Source: G964291335 sp964291335
GTDB taxonomy: Bacteria > Chloroflexota > Dehalococcoidia > Lucifugimonadales > UBA3495
Assembly (NCBI GenBank): GCA_964291335.2
Contig: OZ219748.1
Location: 2,687,836-2,751,835, forward strand
Length of the DNA stretch: 64,000 nt
Reading direction: 5' to 3'
This document shows positions 44,020 to 53,630 of the stretch, one piece after another. The notes beneath the pieces were generated by a model. That model saw nothing but the letters and a program-made list of their open reading frames with translations. It made no database searches and was not told the origin of the DNA. Every line of letters starts with the position of its first letter. The stretch's first letter is position 1. The translations under genes were made by a program, and so were the position numbers.

Positions 44020-44743
44020 TGAAATCCGCCCCTGGGAGACCCTCCGGGGGACAGTCCCGGTCGGATCATCCCCGCCCGCCGGTGAACCACAACCAGGCCA
44101 CCAAACAGCGACCGACCAAAAAAGCAGTCCGAACCGGTAAACCCAGGCGGATCGCCCACCCCCCGGAGTGATAATCCACCGACGGACCAAAAACGCCAAC
44201 GTTCCCCGAAACCGCGAACCCGCGCAGAACAGACTCCAGGGGAAGAACATCCCCCGGAATAAGGACCGGCGCCCGGCGCAAGCCATCCACCCATCCCGCG
44301 AGCATGCCGGCCGAAAAGATCCGGCCAAACCTCACCAGGCAGGAAACCAACCCACAAAACGGGAAACCGACCGAGTCAGGGAAAGCCCCTGAAACCTTCT
44401 GAGAGCGAATTTAAGGGCCTGGTTCCCCCCTCAGAGGTCAGACTCCTGACCCAAGAAAAACTCCCGGGAAAACGGCCTGAGCGCCGGCCGGGTGAAGACC
44501 AGACCGACCAATGCGCCAACCGTCCGGAACCGACGAAGCCGCCACCGACACAATCCGGCCGCTGCAACCCGACGACCGGAAACCGGCGCCGGCTCCTGCG
44601 CCAGCCGACCGGCCCAAGCCCGGCAACTGCCCACGAAAAAAAACGGCGCAAAACTGCGCCGTCCACCGGAAGTTCCCCTGGGAAACTCCCGCCGGATCCG
44701 ACCGCCGACGCCGACCCCCGAAACCGCGCCGGAGAACCCCGCC
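44020..44743. other. GC-rich spacer between R copies, no gene seen
   Basis: Frames are Arg/Pro-rich without RBS. Near 44397 a weak copy of the short dispersed repeat (TGAGAGCGAATTTAAGGGCC) appears. The spacer ends in CGCCGGAGAACCCCGCC, like the sequence before copies 2 and 4. Confidence 0.5.
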
Positions 44744-45120
44744 GGCAAAAAATAGCGATTTCCCCTTACGTGAGGGAAAAACAGGGGGTATAAAATTTTG
44801 CATTAGATCCCGCTATTTCGTTAAATCGTTAAATGTTCTAATTTTGGACGCTGAATTTATATTTGAAAAAGGGGGAAATTAGAACGGAATTCATTTAACG
44901 AGAAAAATCGGTTCGTTAAATGGTTAAATATCCCTATGTCTGACGCGACCCTGTGGTGAATTCGTAGATCCTTAAATCTTTACTATGTAAGGGAAAAGGC
45001 CAAATTTTGCCCGAAGGTGGGTCGGTTTCGTAATTTCCAGCGCCCGGAAAAAGGCTGAAATGGACAAAATGACCCCGGATCGCAAGCAAAAAAACCCCGA
45101 AAACTGTGGATCCGGCGGCC
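44744..45120 (+). repeat. R element, copy 5 (377 bp)
   Basis: Fifth copy. The right palindrome is altered (TCTTTACTATGTAAGGGAAA) while the left is intact. It ends about 215 bases before the first gene of the five-paralogue cluster, so it could be that cluster's control region. Confidence 0.85.
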
Positions 45121-45185
45121 GGCCGGCGACGCCCCCGGAAAGCCCGGCAAAGGAGCCGGAAAACCCGGCATCCCTCACCGAATAA
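45060..45185 (+). CDS. Mini-ORF at the R element end
   Basis: 41 aa: MDKMTPDRKQKNPENCGSGG then a Pro/Glu tail. The first 20 codons are conserved next to R copies 1, 2, 4 and 5 (MDKMT-DRK-K-PKN-GSGG), while the tails diverge. Either a leader peptide or just part of the repeated DNA. No clear RBS. Confidence 0.3.
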   Translation: MDKMTPDRKQKNPENCGSGGRPATPPESPAKEPENPASLTE

Positions 45186-45336
45186 AACGCCGGGAACCGG
45201 CCGCAAAGGCGGCGCCCCCCGTAAAACCCCCGGACCCGCCGTCAAACCGCAAAAAGACTTCTTCCAAAAACACCTGCCGGAAAATGATTAACATTTTCAG
45301 CAGCAGCAGAAAGCCGCCCCAGGTGGAGCAGGTGTC

Positions 45337-46506
45337 ATGAGCGAATCATACGGAGATCTGAAATCCGCCATCGCGCGGCGAAGAGAGGAATACCGGCCAG
45401 CCGACCCGCTGAACGAAACAACAGCCGAAAAATTGAGCTACTTCCACCCGGCCGCCAACCCGGAAACCTACCAGCCGGAACACCACGACGGCCAACAGAT
45501 GGACTACCACCGCGCCGCTGCAGAAAACCGGACGGCCAATTTCAAACTCGCCTTCCGGGACCAACTCCGGGAAAACTACCCGGACATCGCCAGAGACCTC
45601 AACCACCGACAGGACATCTACGCAAAAGACCCCGAAGAACACAACAAATACGTCAGCGCCATCAAAAGCGCATTCAGCAATGTGGAATTCCCGAACCGCC
45701 GCATTGCCCGGGAAGCAGCCGAAGACATTGCCCGGGCCGCTTACCAACCGACGCACCAAAGCCTGGACTGCCTGGAAACCCGAATTGCCGGCGAGGAAAC
45801 CCTGCAACAATACAATCGGGCCAGAGAACAGGTCGAAGACCTGGAACGGAAACTGACCCAGGATCTGTATCAGCACGCCGCCAGCCAGTTGGACTACCGG
45901 CACCGAAGCCTGATTGCCGAAGAACTGACCCGGGAAACCGGAATGAAGTACGAACCCGGAACGGAAAAACCCGAATACCCCGAACCGAGGAAATATAATA
46001 CCGGCCCGGAGAGACTGGCCTACTCCACTGCCGCCACCATCTTCGCAGAAAGAGCTTTCAACCAGGACATCGACTGGGGAAAAACCTATCTTCACGATCA
46101 GAACCTGATATCCCAGCACAGCCGTGAATTCAGAGAATTTGAGAACAAATTCACATTCCACAAGGGATTCGTCGACCTGCGCCAGGCCGGCACGGAAATT
46201 GCCGACCAATATCACCGGATGCAGGACGAACTGAACAAGCCCTTCGGAACCATCGACTGGGCAAACGTCCGGCAGGATCTGACCGAGCTCCGCGACCATC
46301 AAGCGCTGGACCAGCTAACCTGCGAAACCGCCCTGGCCTACGCCGAAAACTCGGAAACCCTGGCCGGTATGTACCCGGACCGCCCCGGCGACCCCGGGGC
46401 AGTCGAAAAAGACTACTTCATCGCCGGAATCAAATTCCTGACTGAGGAGAACCGGGGATTCACCCGACCGCCAATTGACCGGGAAAGCCGAAACGCCGGC
46501 TACTGA
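45337..46506 (+). CDS. Tandem family, member 1 (389 aa)
   Basis: GTGGAGCAGGTGTC precedes the ATG. Shared blocks: YQPEHHDGQQMDYHRAAAEN (residues about 45-65); the core FKLAFRDQLRENYPDIARDL, NHRQDIY, then REAAEDIARAAYQPTHQSLD (about 68-145); and a C-terminal block MQDELNKPFGTIDWANVRQD, then YFIAGIKFLTEENRG. All are helical and highly charged. No signal peptide, membrane span or catalytic motif is seen. First of five adjacent paralogues, 23 bases before member 2. Confidence 0.8.
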   Translation: MSESYGDLKSAIARRREEYRPADPLNETTAEKLSYFHPAANPETYQPEHHDGQQMDYHRAAAENRTANFKLAFRDQLRENYPDIARDLNHRQDIYAKDPEEHNKYVSAIKSAFSNVEFPNRRIAREAAEDIARAAYQPTHQSLDCLETRIAGEETLQQYNRAREQVEDLERKLTQDLYQHAASQLDYRHRSLIAEELTRETGMKYEPGTEKPEYPEPRKYNTGPERLAYSTAATIFAERAFNQDIDWGKTYLHDQNLISQHSREFREFENKFTFHKGFVDLRQAGTEIADQYHRMQDELNKPFGTIDWANVRQDLTELRDHQALDQLTCETALAYAENSETLAGMYPDRPGDPGAVEKDYFIAGIKFLTEENRGFTRPPIDRESRNAGY

Positions 46507-46529
46507 CCCCGCGCCCAGGAGCGGAAACC

Positions 46530-47633
46530 ATGAACGAAACATACCGGGAACACCGGACCCGGACGGAACAGGAAAGAACCGAAAAACTGAGACTGGAACA
46601 CCCGGCCAACCACCCCGAAACTTACCAGCCGGAACATCACGACGGCCGGCAGCAACTGGAATACAACCGGTTTGCCCAGGACAGCCGAATCGAACGCTAC
46701 AAGCTTGAATTCAAGGACGCCCTGGAAAAGAACGACCCGCAAATCGCCAAAGCCCTGAATCATCGGGTCGACCTCCCGGCGGAACTCCCCAAGCAGCACA
46801 AAGACTACACCGACGCCATCGCCCGGAACTTCGGCTGCGTGGAATTCGTTGAACTGCAAACCATGCGCCAGGCAGCCCGCGACATCGCCCAATCCGTGTA
46901 CCAGCCGACCCACGAAGCGCTGGATCGCGTGGAAGACCGGGCCTCCGGTCAGCAGCCTTCAATGGAATATATCGAATCCAGAATCAGCATCATGGCGCTG
47001 GAGGCCAACCTGTACGAAGACCTGTGCCGGAAAGGCGCGGAGAGCCTGAATCACCGACACCGGGAAATCATTCAGGAAGAACTGTTCGAGCAGGCGGGAA
47101 TAAGACGCGAACCCGGAACTATGGACACCATCCTCCCCGACCCGATACAGAACCTCCATCCCACTGAGCAAACGGCTTATATCACCGCCGTTGCAGCCTT
47201 CGCCGCAAGAGCTTTGAATGCCGACATCCAGTGGGGCAAAACCTATCAAGAGGATTACCGCCTGAAAGAACAACAATACGCCGAATTCCGGCAATTCCAG
47301 GACAAACTCCTGGAACGGAACGGTTTCGTGGATCTCACCCACGCCGACCAGGACCTGACCGACCGATACCGCCAAATGCGGGATGAACTGGAAAAACCCT
47401 TCGGCAGAATCAACTGGGAAAACGTCAAGGATCACCTGAACGAACTGTGCGCACAGCAGGCTATCGACCCGATGACCGCTGCAACGGCCCTTTCCGGCGC
47501 CGAAGAATGCAAAATGTACGCCTATGTATTCCCGGACCGCAAAAAGGACCCGGTACAAGCGGAAAAAGAGGACTTCATCGCCTCAATAAAATTTCTGACT
47601 GAAGCGCGCCGGGGAACTCCGGCGGGCGAATAA
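46530..47633 (+). CDS. Tandem family, member 2 (367 aa)
   Basis: CAGGAGCGGAAACC before the ATG. It has the same order of blocks as member 1: YQPEHHDGRQQLEYNRFAQD, the core with KALNHRVDLPAELPKQHKDY, RQAARDIAQSVYQPTHEALD, and MRDELEKPFGRINWENVKDH followed by DFIASIKFLTEARRG. It is the closest relative of member 1. Role unknown. Confidence 0.8.
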   Translation: MNETYREHRTRTEQERTEKLRLEHPANHPETYQPEHHDGRQQLEYNRFAQDSRIERYKLEFKDALEKNDPQIAKALNHRVDLPAELPKQHKDYTDAIARNFGCVEFVELQTMRQAARDIAQSVYQPTHEALDRVEDRASGQQPSMEYIESRISIMALEANLYEDLCRKGAESLNHRHREIIQEELFEQAGIRREPGTMDTILPDPIQNLHPTEQTAYITAVAAFAARALNADIQWGKTYQEDYRLKEQQYAEFRQFQDKLLERNGFVDLTHADQDLTDRYRQMRDELEKPFGRINWENVKDHLNELCAQQAIDPMTAATALSGAEECKMYAYVFPDRKKDPVQAEKEDFIASIKFLTEARRGTPAGE

Positions 47634-47792
47634 CCCCCGGACGAAACCGAAATTAAAAACATTTAAGAAATGCCATTCCCATACAACTACTCAACAAACC
47701 AACGCCGGCAGCCCCGGCATTTCCATAAACCGGTATGGCAGAGCCAATAAAATAAGGCAGCAACCAGTTTATCTCCGCCGGGAGTATCTGCC

Positions 47793-48509
47793 ATGACCGC
47801 TAAAAACCGCACCAGCGAATACTCGATCCGGGAGACCACCGAACATCGGATCCTTTACCAGGAAGAACAGCAGGACGACAAAAACGTTCTGAACTATTCC
47901 ATGACCGACCGGGACAATCACCCGGACCACTACAAAATCCGGTTTCAGGACGCACTGAGCAAGCTGAACCCGGAAGCCGCCGAGGCGCTGAACCACCGGG
48001 CAGACCTGCTTTCGGAGCACCGGGACCGGCACGACGAATACACCGAAGCGGTGAAGGAATCCTTCGCCCGGGTAAACTTCCCGAACATGAAAACGATGCA
48101 GGAAAACGCCGACCACATTGCCCGATCGATCTACGAACCGACCCACGAAAACCTGGACCTGATGGAAAACGAACTTTCCCTCAAGGAACCGAACCTGGAC
48201 AATCCGATATACCAGGAATCCAACTACGACCCGGCAGCATACATAGAACAAAGAGAGGGCATGCTCGCCCAGTTCGCCAGCGCCCGGGACGCGCTGATTG
48301 AAAAAGCGCAAGGATTTGCCGAGGAACTATGTCAGAAAGGCGCCGAATTCATGAGCAGCGCCGCCGATAACATCGCCGACTTCGCCGGGAATCTGCCGGG
48401 GACCGCCGCCGACGTCGCCGGCAGCGTGGCCGAGACCGCCGGCGAATACACATCCAACGCCGCCGAACTTGCCGGCAACGTGATTGAAAACGCCGCCCCG
48501 GCAACCTGA
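47793..48509 (+). CDS. Tandem family, member 3 (238 aa, Ala-rich tail)
   Basis: Keeps the core (FQDALSKLNPEAAEALNHRA, QENADHIARSIYEPTHENLD) but lacks the C-terminal block. Instead the last ~55 residues are an Ala/Glu repeat (AADNIADFAGNLPGTAADVA, GSVAETAGEYTSNAAELAG) like LEA-type amphipathic helices. The stretch may bind membranes or other proteins. GCCGGGAG lies before the ATG. Confidence 0.75.
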   Translation: MTAKNRTSEYSIRETTEHRILYQEEQQDDKNVLNYSMTDRDNHPDHYKIRFQDALSKLNPEAAEALNHRADLLSEHRDRHDEYTEAVKESFARVNFPNMKTMQENADHIARSIYEPTHENLDLMENELSLKEPNLDNPIYQESNYDPAAYIEQREGMLAQFASARDALIEKAQGFAEELCQKGAEFMSSAADNIADFAGNLPGTAADVAGSVAETAGEYTSNAAELAGNVIENAAPAT

Positions 48510-48586
48510 CCATCTCCGCCCCCAAACTTCAGGAGCGGAAATACCGCTATCATTGGAGACCTGAAACTCCCGAACCGGAGAATCCA

Positions 48587-49564
48587 ATGGCCCCCGGAAA
48601 AAGAACCGAAGAGTACCAAAGCCGTTACCGGAATGAACCCAACGACCGGAACGAGTACGAAACCCGTTCCTATGACCGGGACGAAAACGCCTTCACGACC
48701 GGCTTCATGCGCCAGATGGAGCAGAACGGCGAATCGGCCCACGTTCTCAACCACAGGGAAAACGTCCTGGAACATAACTCGGAAACCCGCGCCGACTACG
48801 TAAACGACGTGGTTGATAACTTCAACCGGGTCGAGTTCGGCAGCAAATGGAAAGACCGGAAACAGACCGCCGACGACGTAGCTCAAGCCACCTTCCGGCC
48901 AATGCAAGTATCACTGGACCAGATTGAACATCAATATTCCATCGACCCGGAAACCCTCCAGAGGCTGCGTGAAAAACAGCAGGACGGCAAGGTGAACCAC
49001 CACACGATATTCACCGACCGGGAGACCGGCGAAATATACCTCTACACCAGTCTGAAAGATAAACGCTCAGCTTACGAACTGTCCGCCAACTCTCACGGCA
49101 AAATTCAACGGGCCAGGGTCGACCTGGAAAAAAGAGAACGGGAATTCGCCAAAGCGCTTTATGCCAGCGACCACGACCCGGACGGAAGCAAGGCGAAAAT
49201 GAACCACCTGCTCGCCCTGCAGCCGGAAACGGACGCGACCCGGAACATCTGGGAAAGCTACAATGAACGCAAGCAGGCGCTGGAAGAAGGCGCTGACGCA
49301 AAGAGCCTGAGCGACAACATTCGCAACATCGTCCAGTACATGCGCGACGCCGCGCAGGAAACAGGGCAGCAGCGCAGCATGTCCGATCAGGCCCTGACCG
49401 CCGGGCGGAACGCCGAAACTGAACCGACCGAAACGGACCGGATAACCTGGCAGAGCCTGCTCAAGGAATCGACCGAAGTCCAACCCGAAACGGACGCCGG
49501 GGCCGAGCCCGGCGCGGAAAAAGAAACCCCGGTTGAAACCGGAACCGGCGCCCGGAGCGTCTGA
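48587..49564 (+). CDS. Tandem family, member 4 (325 aa)
   Basis: Core with HVLNHRENVLEHNSETRADY and KQTADDVAQATFRPMQVSLD. After it comes an insert shared with member 5 (HTIFTDRETGEIYLYTSLKD, then VDLEKREREFAKALYASDHD). The end is Glu/Thr-rich and probably disordered. It lies one base before member 5. Confidence 0.75.
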   Translation: MAPGKRTEEYQSRYRNEPNDRNEYETRSYDRDENAFTTGFMRQMEQNGESAHVLNHRENVLEHNSETRADYVNDVVDNFNRVEFGSKWKDRKQTADDVAQATFRPMQVSLDQIEHQYSIDPETLQRLREKQQDGKVNHHTIFTDRETGEIYLYTSLKDKRSAYELSANSHGKIQRARVDLEKREREFAKALYASDHDPDGSKAKMNHLLALQPETDATRNIWESYNERKQALEEGADAKSLSDNIRNIVQYMRDAAQETGQQRSMSDQALTAGRNAETEPTETDRITWQSLLKESTEVQPETDAGAEPGAEKETPVETGTGARSV

Positions 49565-49565
49565 C

Positions 49566-51989
49566 ATGCCCGGAAAAAGAGATCCCAACAACTACAGCAG
49601 CGAACACCAGCCGAACCATTCCGGCCAGGACCGGAACAACAACTACCGGAACAGCTACGGCAGCGCCGAAAACCAGACCAGCCACTACGAGAACCAGTTT
49701 AACGAAGAACTGAAAACCCTTAACCCGGAAGCTTACGAAAAACTGAACCACCGGGAAAACCTGGCCGAATACCCCAAGGAACGGCGCGACGAATACATCG
49801 CCGCCTGCGTAGACGCCTTCAACAAGGTGGATTACCAATCTGACAAGAAACGGCGCCAGGCCGCCGACTATGTGGCGAAACTGACCTTTGAACCCATGCA
49901 TCGGACCCTGGAAGAGATCGAACACAGAATCGCTCTGGACCCCGACGCCGCTGCCAAGCTCAAAGAACAGGAAGCCGCCGGGAACGTCGTCGGCTACAGC
50001 CTCTACCAGGACGACAGCGGCAGACAGATGGTTCACGCCACCATGAAAGACCAGGCCGCCGCGGAAAAACTGGCGGAAGGATCAGGGGGGACAATCGCCG
50101 GAAAAGATTTCAACCTGACCCAGGCCGAACGCGAATTCGCCAAAGCTCTGAATGACAGCAGGAACGACGATAAAACGGCAAAAGAAAGACTGAAATCCAT
50201 CATAGAACAATCCGCTCAATACCTGGCTGAACGGCGAGACTTCTGGCAGCAGGCGGAAAAAGCGGAACACAGCAGCCGATCCCTGCCCACCGAACCCGAA
50301 ACGGAAGACCTGACCGGGAAACCGGCAAATGCCGAGGAGCATATCCTCCAGGACGACCTCTCCTTATTGGAATCGGGATTGGAATCGGCGGAGGCAGTAT
50401 CCTTCCGGATCGCCGGCATGCACGAGAATGCCAACCGCCACATAACGGACACCTGGAAAGACATCCGCCGGGAAAAGGAAAAGGAACTGACCGAAGAATC
50501 GGAACTGCAGAAATTCAGGGACGAAATAGCAGTCGCCGAACGGGAATTCAGCGGCAGAATCGCGGCAAACGACGGATTTATCAAAGACGGAGCAATTCTG
50601 GAATCACCAACCGGCAAGGGCTACCAGGAACATCAGGACTACCTGAACCGGATGCAGGAAAAACTGGACAGCCCCGAAGGGAAAGCTCTGCCCGAACACC
50701 AGCTGCAAACCGCCGGACTGCTGCTGTCTCAGGCGCAGGAAGAGTTCGCCGGAATCAAGAAGCCGGGAATCCTGCGGCAGGAAAAGACCGAACAGTACGA
50801 ATCCCTGGACCGGAAAATTGAAGCGCTCCAGTACCTCACCCGGCCCGAGGACAACCTCTACTGGAAACTGCAGGACGGCAGCGCCCCCGATGCCGTAAAC
50901 CAGTACGCCAAAACCTTTACCGAAGCGACCAGCGCCCAAATCGGGATGGTTGCATACCTGCAGAAGAAAGCGGAAAGCGAAAGTCTTTCCGACACGGAGC
51001 AGGCCAAACTGGACCTGACCGACCGCCAGCAGGAAATCCTTGCCGCCGAAATCGGCAAACTGGCGGAGAAAACCCACCTGAGTTTCGCCGAATGGCGCAG
51101 TGAAAAGACTGCCCTGGAAGAACAGGCAGCCGACTTCATTAACGACCTGGCCGGAGAAACTCCGGTAATCCAATACCGGTCCGATGAAGAGAAAACCGAA
51201 ATCCTGAACCTGTACCAGGACACTTGGAACGGAAGCCTGGACAGCGCCGACCTGACCGGCCGGCTGCAGGAAATGACCGACAACAACCAAATATCGGAAT
51301 ACGCCATGCGCCAGCTGGAGCAGTCGATCGACGAACAGAACGAATCACAGCTGGAATATCTGCTGAACCCAGCGCTCCGGGATGGATATGCCCGGGATTA
51401 CGACCTGGCCCGGCAAATCAAGGAATCGGGCAATGAGCAGCGGGAACTCTTCATTGAGGCCAAAAAACTGCTCGGGTTCAAGGACCCGTACTCCGAATCG
51501 ATGAACGATGACAACATGCATGACGCGGCGACGGAAAACCGAAACGCCTGGACGTCCTACGTCAGCGCATACGCCATCACCCAGCAGGAAATCGGCAGCC
51601 TGAACGATGCCGGAACCTACGAAACGGCCGAGACCATCTACCACACCCGGCAGAACATCGCTGAATTCATGGAACGAATGGAACAGAACCGGGGCTACAT
51701 CACGATTGACCAAAACGATGACGCCCAGCAATCGGCCTACGCTAATATTCGGTCGGAACTGGAAAACCCGTTCCGGGAAATCGACTGGGAACAAATTCAG
51801 GCCGAACTGAAAACGCTCCACGAAGCCGGCGCCATCGGCAGCCTGCCCTGGCAGATCGCGGAAAAGGAACTGGAAACCAACAGATACCAGGACCCGAACG
51901 CCCGACTGGACCCGGACGTAGAACTCCGGAAGATCGACCGGATGAAATACCTCACCCAGGCAATGGATCCGGAAAGCCTCCGGACGTAA
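49566..51989 (+). CDS. Tandem family, member 5 (807 aa)
   Basis: Start ATG 49566 matches the MPGKRDPN opening of member 4 (MAPGKRTEEY); the in-frame extension to 49533 overlaps member 4. Core: YEKLNHRENLAEYPKERRDE and RQAADYVAKLTFEPMHRTLE. It then has the member-4 insert (GYSLYQDDSGRQMVHATMKD), a long coiled-coil middle with no match in the others, and the C-terminal block of members 1 and 2 (ENPFREIDWEQIQAELKTLH). It thus combines all the modules of the family and is probably the ancestral or scaffold form. Confidence 0.8.
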   Translation: MPGKRDPNNYSSEHQPNHSGQDRNNNYRNSYGSAENQTSHYENQFNEELKTLNPEAYEKLNHRENLAEYPKERRDEYIAACVDAFNKVDYQSDKKRRQAADYVAKLTFEPMHRTLEEIEHRIALDPDAAAKLKEQEAAGNVVGYSLYQDDSGRQMVHATMKDQAAAEKLAEGSGGTIAGKDFNLTQAEREFAKALNDSRNDDKTAKERLKSIIEQSAQYLAERRDFWQQAEKAEHSSRSLPTEPETEDLTGKPANAEEHILQDDLSLLESGLESAEAVSFRIAGMHENANRHITDTWKDIRREKEKELTEESELQKFRDEIAVAEREFSGRIAANDGFIKDGAILESPTGKGYQEHQDYLNRMQEKLDSPEGKALPEHQLQTAGLLLSQAQEEFAGIKKPGILRQEKTEQYESLDRKIEALQYLTRPEDNLYWKLQDGSAPDAVNQYAKTFTEATSAQIGMVAYLQKKAESESLSDTEQAKLDLTDRQQEILAAEIGKLAEKTHLSFAEWRSEKTALEEQAADFINDLAGETPVIQYRSDEEKTEILNLYQDTWNGSLDSADLTGRLQEMTDNNQISEYAMRQLEQSIDEQNESQLEYLLNPALRDGYARDYDLARQIKESGNEQRELFIEAKKLLGFKDPYSESMNDDNMHDAATENRNAWTSYVSAYAITQQEIGSLNDAGTYETAETIYHTRQNIAEFMERMEQNRGYITIDQNDDAQQSAYANIRSELENPFREIDWEQIQAELKTLHEAGAIGSLPWQIAEKELETNRYQDPNARLDPDVELRKIDRMKYLTQAMDPESLRT

Positions 51990-52047
51990 ACACAGCCCCG
52001 CCTGGTGAAAGGGACGCGCCCAGGCCCCGGCAGCAGGACCGGCCCAG

Positions 52048-52091
52048 AGGAAAAAGCTCCGGCGTAAAAAAAACGGCCGGAGCTTTTTCCT
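52048..52091. terminator. Strong bidirectional terminator
   Basis: AGGAAAAAGCTCCGGC and GCCGGAGCTTTTTCCT form a perfect 16-bp stem with a 12-base A-rich loop. A5 on one side and T5 on the other allow use in both directions. It lies 58 bases after the tandem family. Confidence 0.85.
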
Positions 52092-52155
52092 GCGGCATGC
52101 GCGAATCAATCATTCCCTGCTGCAGGAGCAGGAAACGTCCCACTGCCGGGAAAAG

Positions 52156-52467
52156 GGCCCCGGCCTTCCTCTCCCGCATGGCCGGGGCCGGCCAGAGGCA
52201 AAAGGTCCAAAACAAACGAAGGCCCCGGAGCAATCCGGGGCCAGCGTTCCACAACCATTAAGGGAACACCCAAAAAAACGATTCCCTGCCGGTAAAGGCT
52301 GGCAGAACGGGGGAGTTCCCGTCAACCCCAGGAAAAAAGGCCCCGACTTTCGCCGAGGCCCCATCTCAAAGAAGTATGGATACCAGCAACGACCGCATGC
52401 TCCATACACTTTAAGGATACCACCGGAGAAAACCCCTGTCAACTCCCGGGGAAAAGACCCCGGCAAC
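52156..52467. other. Array of GC-rich hairpins
   Basis: After the terminator, four further hairpins follow: GGCCCCGGCC/GGCCGGGGCC (52156-52189), GGCCCCGG/CCGGGGCC (52221-52242), GGCCCCG/CGAGGCC with one mismatch (52339-52360), and CCCCGG/CGGGG near 52450. No coding frame is credible. It could be a structured RNA, a terminator stack, or a recombination or origin region. Confidence 0.5.
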
Positions 52468-52538
52468 GGGGCTGAACCGGCCGCGAAAAAGCGGTTTCAA
52501 GAAACAAATTCGACCGCCTATTCTCATAGGAGCAGTCA

Positions 52539-52685
52539 ATGAAGCAGTGCCGAAAATCGCCCGCGAGGCGTAAACCGCTTTGCCCCATTCCCCCACCGGA
52601 GGATAAACTCAAGTTGTATCAAGAGACTCTCAATCAACCGACCGTAATGGCTGTAAGCGACCGGAAGAACGAGATCTCCCGATAA
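52539..52685 (+). CDS. Small basic protein upstream of the acidic-tail gene
   Basis: 48 aa with ATAGGAGCAGTCA before the ATG: MKQCRKSPARRKPLCPIPPP then EDKLKLYQETLNQPTVMAVS. The RBS and continuous frame to TAA 52683 support translation. It lies 43 bases before the next gene, so they likely share a transcript. No family is recognised. Confidence 0.6.
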   Translation: MKQCRKSPARRKPLCPIPPPEDKLKLYQETLNQPTVMAVSDRKNEISR

Positions 52686-52728
52686 ATCTCAAAGAAGTTT
52701 CCTTAAATAATGAGGAGGTATCAGTACC

Positions 52729-53382
52729 ATGACCACGAGCAACTCTCGGCCCAATAGCCGGTTTACCCAGCGCACCCCCCGCGTCGATCTGGCCGCCCAA
52801 TCCGTGAACCGCATCGCCACTACCATTGAGGCCGCTGTGGGGAAAGAGGAAGCCCAGAAGCTCACCGGCATGATTCGCGGCAGGAACGGTGTGGTGAATG
52901 TCTCTCAGGCTCAGGACGTCAGCGCCAACGCGCCCCAGACGATCTTCGTGAATGAGATGACTTGCTACTCCAACCAGGCCACGTACATGACCTACGTAGC
53001 TGGCATGGGAACTGCGCAGCTGACCAAACAGGGACGAGGCAATGCCAGCGCCGCGACGACCCTGTTCATGGTGCCCCCGATTCCCATCAACCCGAGTCAG
53101 GAGAGCCGTGAACTGGAACGCCGGAACAACGAGAAAGCTCTCGCTGTTGGCGCATTCGATGGTACGCTCAGAGTGCTTCCCCGGAAGCTCTACAAGTTCA
53201 CCATCGAAGGGGAAAACGACGATCGGACCGTGCTCATGGTAGTACCGACGACCGTTTGCATCCCCCGGGGCGATCTCTACGAACTGTTCGACTGGGAACG
53301 CCTTGCCCGCCCCGAAGTCAGCAATGAGGAAGCTCCGGAGTCCCAGGAACCCCCGGTTGACCTGGACGACGAAGACTTCTAA
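52729..53382 (+). CDS. Protein with very strong RBS and acidic tail
   Basis: 217 aa. The RBS is GAGGAGGT 9 bases from the ATG, the best in the window. Codons include more GTG, CTC and GGC than neighbours, and a terminator follows at 53437, all suggesting a high-level single product. The core is beta-rich (TIFVNEMTCYSNQATYMTYV, LYKFTIEGENDDRTVLMVVP). The last residues PPVDLDDEDF are acidic and end in Phe, as in single-stranded DNA-binding proteins such as SSB or T7 gp2.5. An SSB-like role is inferred; a structural protein is the main alternative. Confidence 0.75.
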   Translation: MTTSNSRPNSRFTQRTPRVDLAAQSVNRIATTIEAAVGKEEAQKLTGMIRGRNGVVNVSQAQDVSANAPQTIFVNEMTCYSNQATYMTYVAGMGTAQLTKQGRGNASAATTLFMVPPIPINPSQESRELERRNNEKALAVGAFDGTLRVLPRKLYKFTIEGENDDRTVLMVVPTTVCIPRGDLYELFDWERLARPEVSNEEAPESQEPPVDLDDEDF

Positions 53383-53436
53383 ACCCAAACCAAAGCGATG
53401 GTGGACTCAGCCATCCACAATCGTGCTCCACACAAA

Positions 53437-53475
53437 AAGTCGCCGGTAGTTTTATACCACCGGCGACTACCCTTT
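53437..53475 (+). terminator. Terminator after the acidic-tail gene
   Basis: GTCGCCGGT ... ACCGGCGAC stem with an AT-rich loop, followed by TACCCTTTTAAG. Together with the upstream hairpins it isolates the 52539-53382 unit. Confidence 0.75.
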
Positions 53476-53630
53476 TAAGCCCTGCACTTTAACAACCGAA
53501 TAGTGAACCACCATCGAACCCTGACCGGTTTGATGGTGTGCAGGGCATTGCTGTCTATCTCCAGAGCGATCCGTAAATTGAAAAAGCTCGCAGCAGGACA
53601 TCAAGGCCCTGCTGAGTCTGAGGAGGACCT

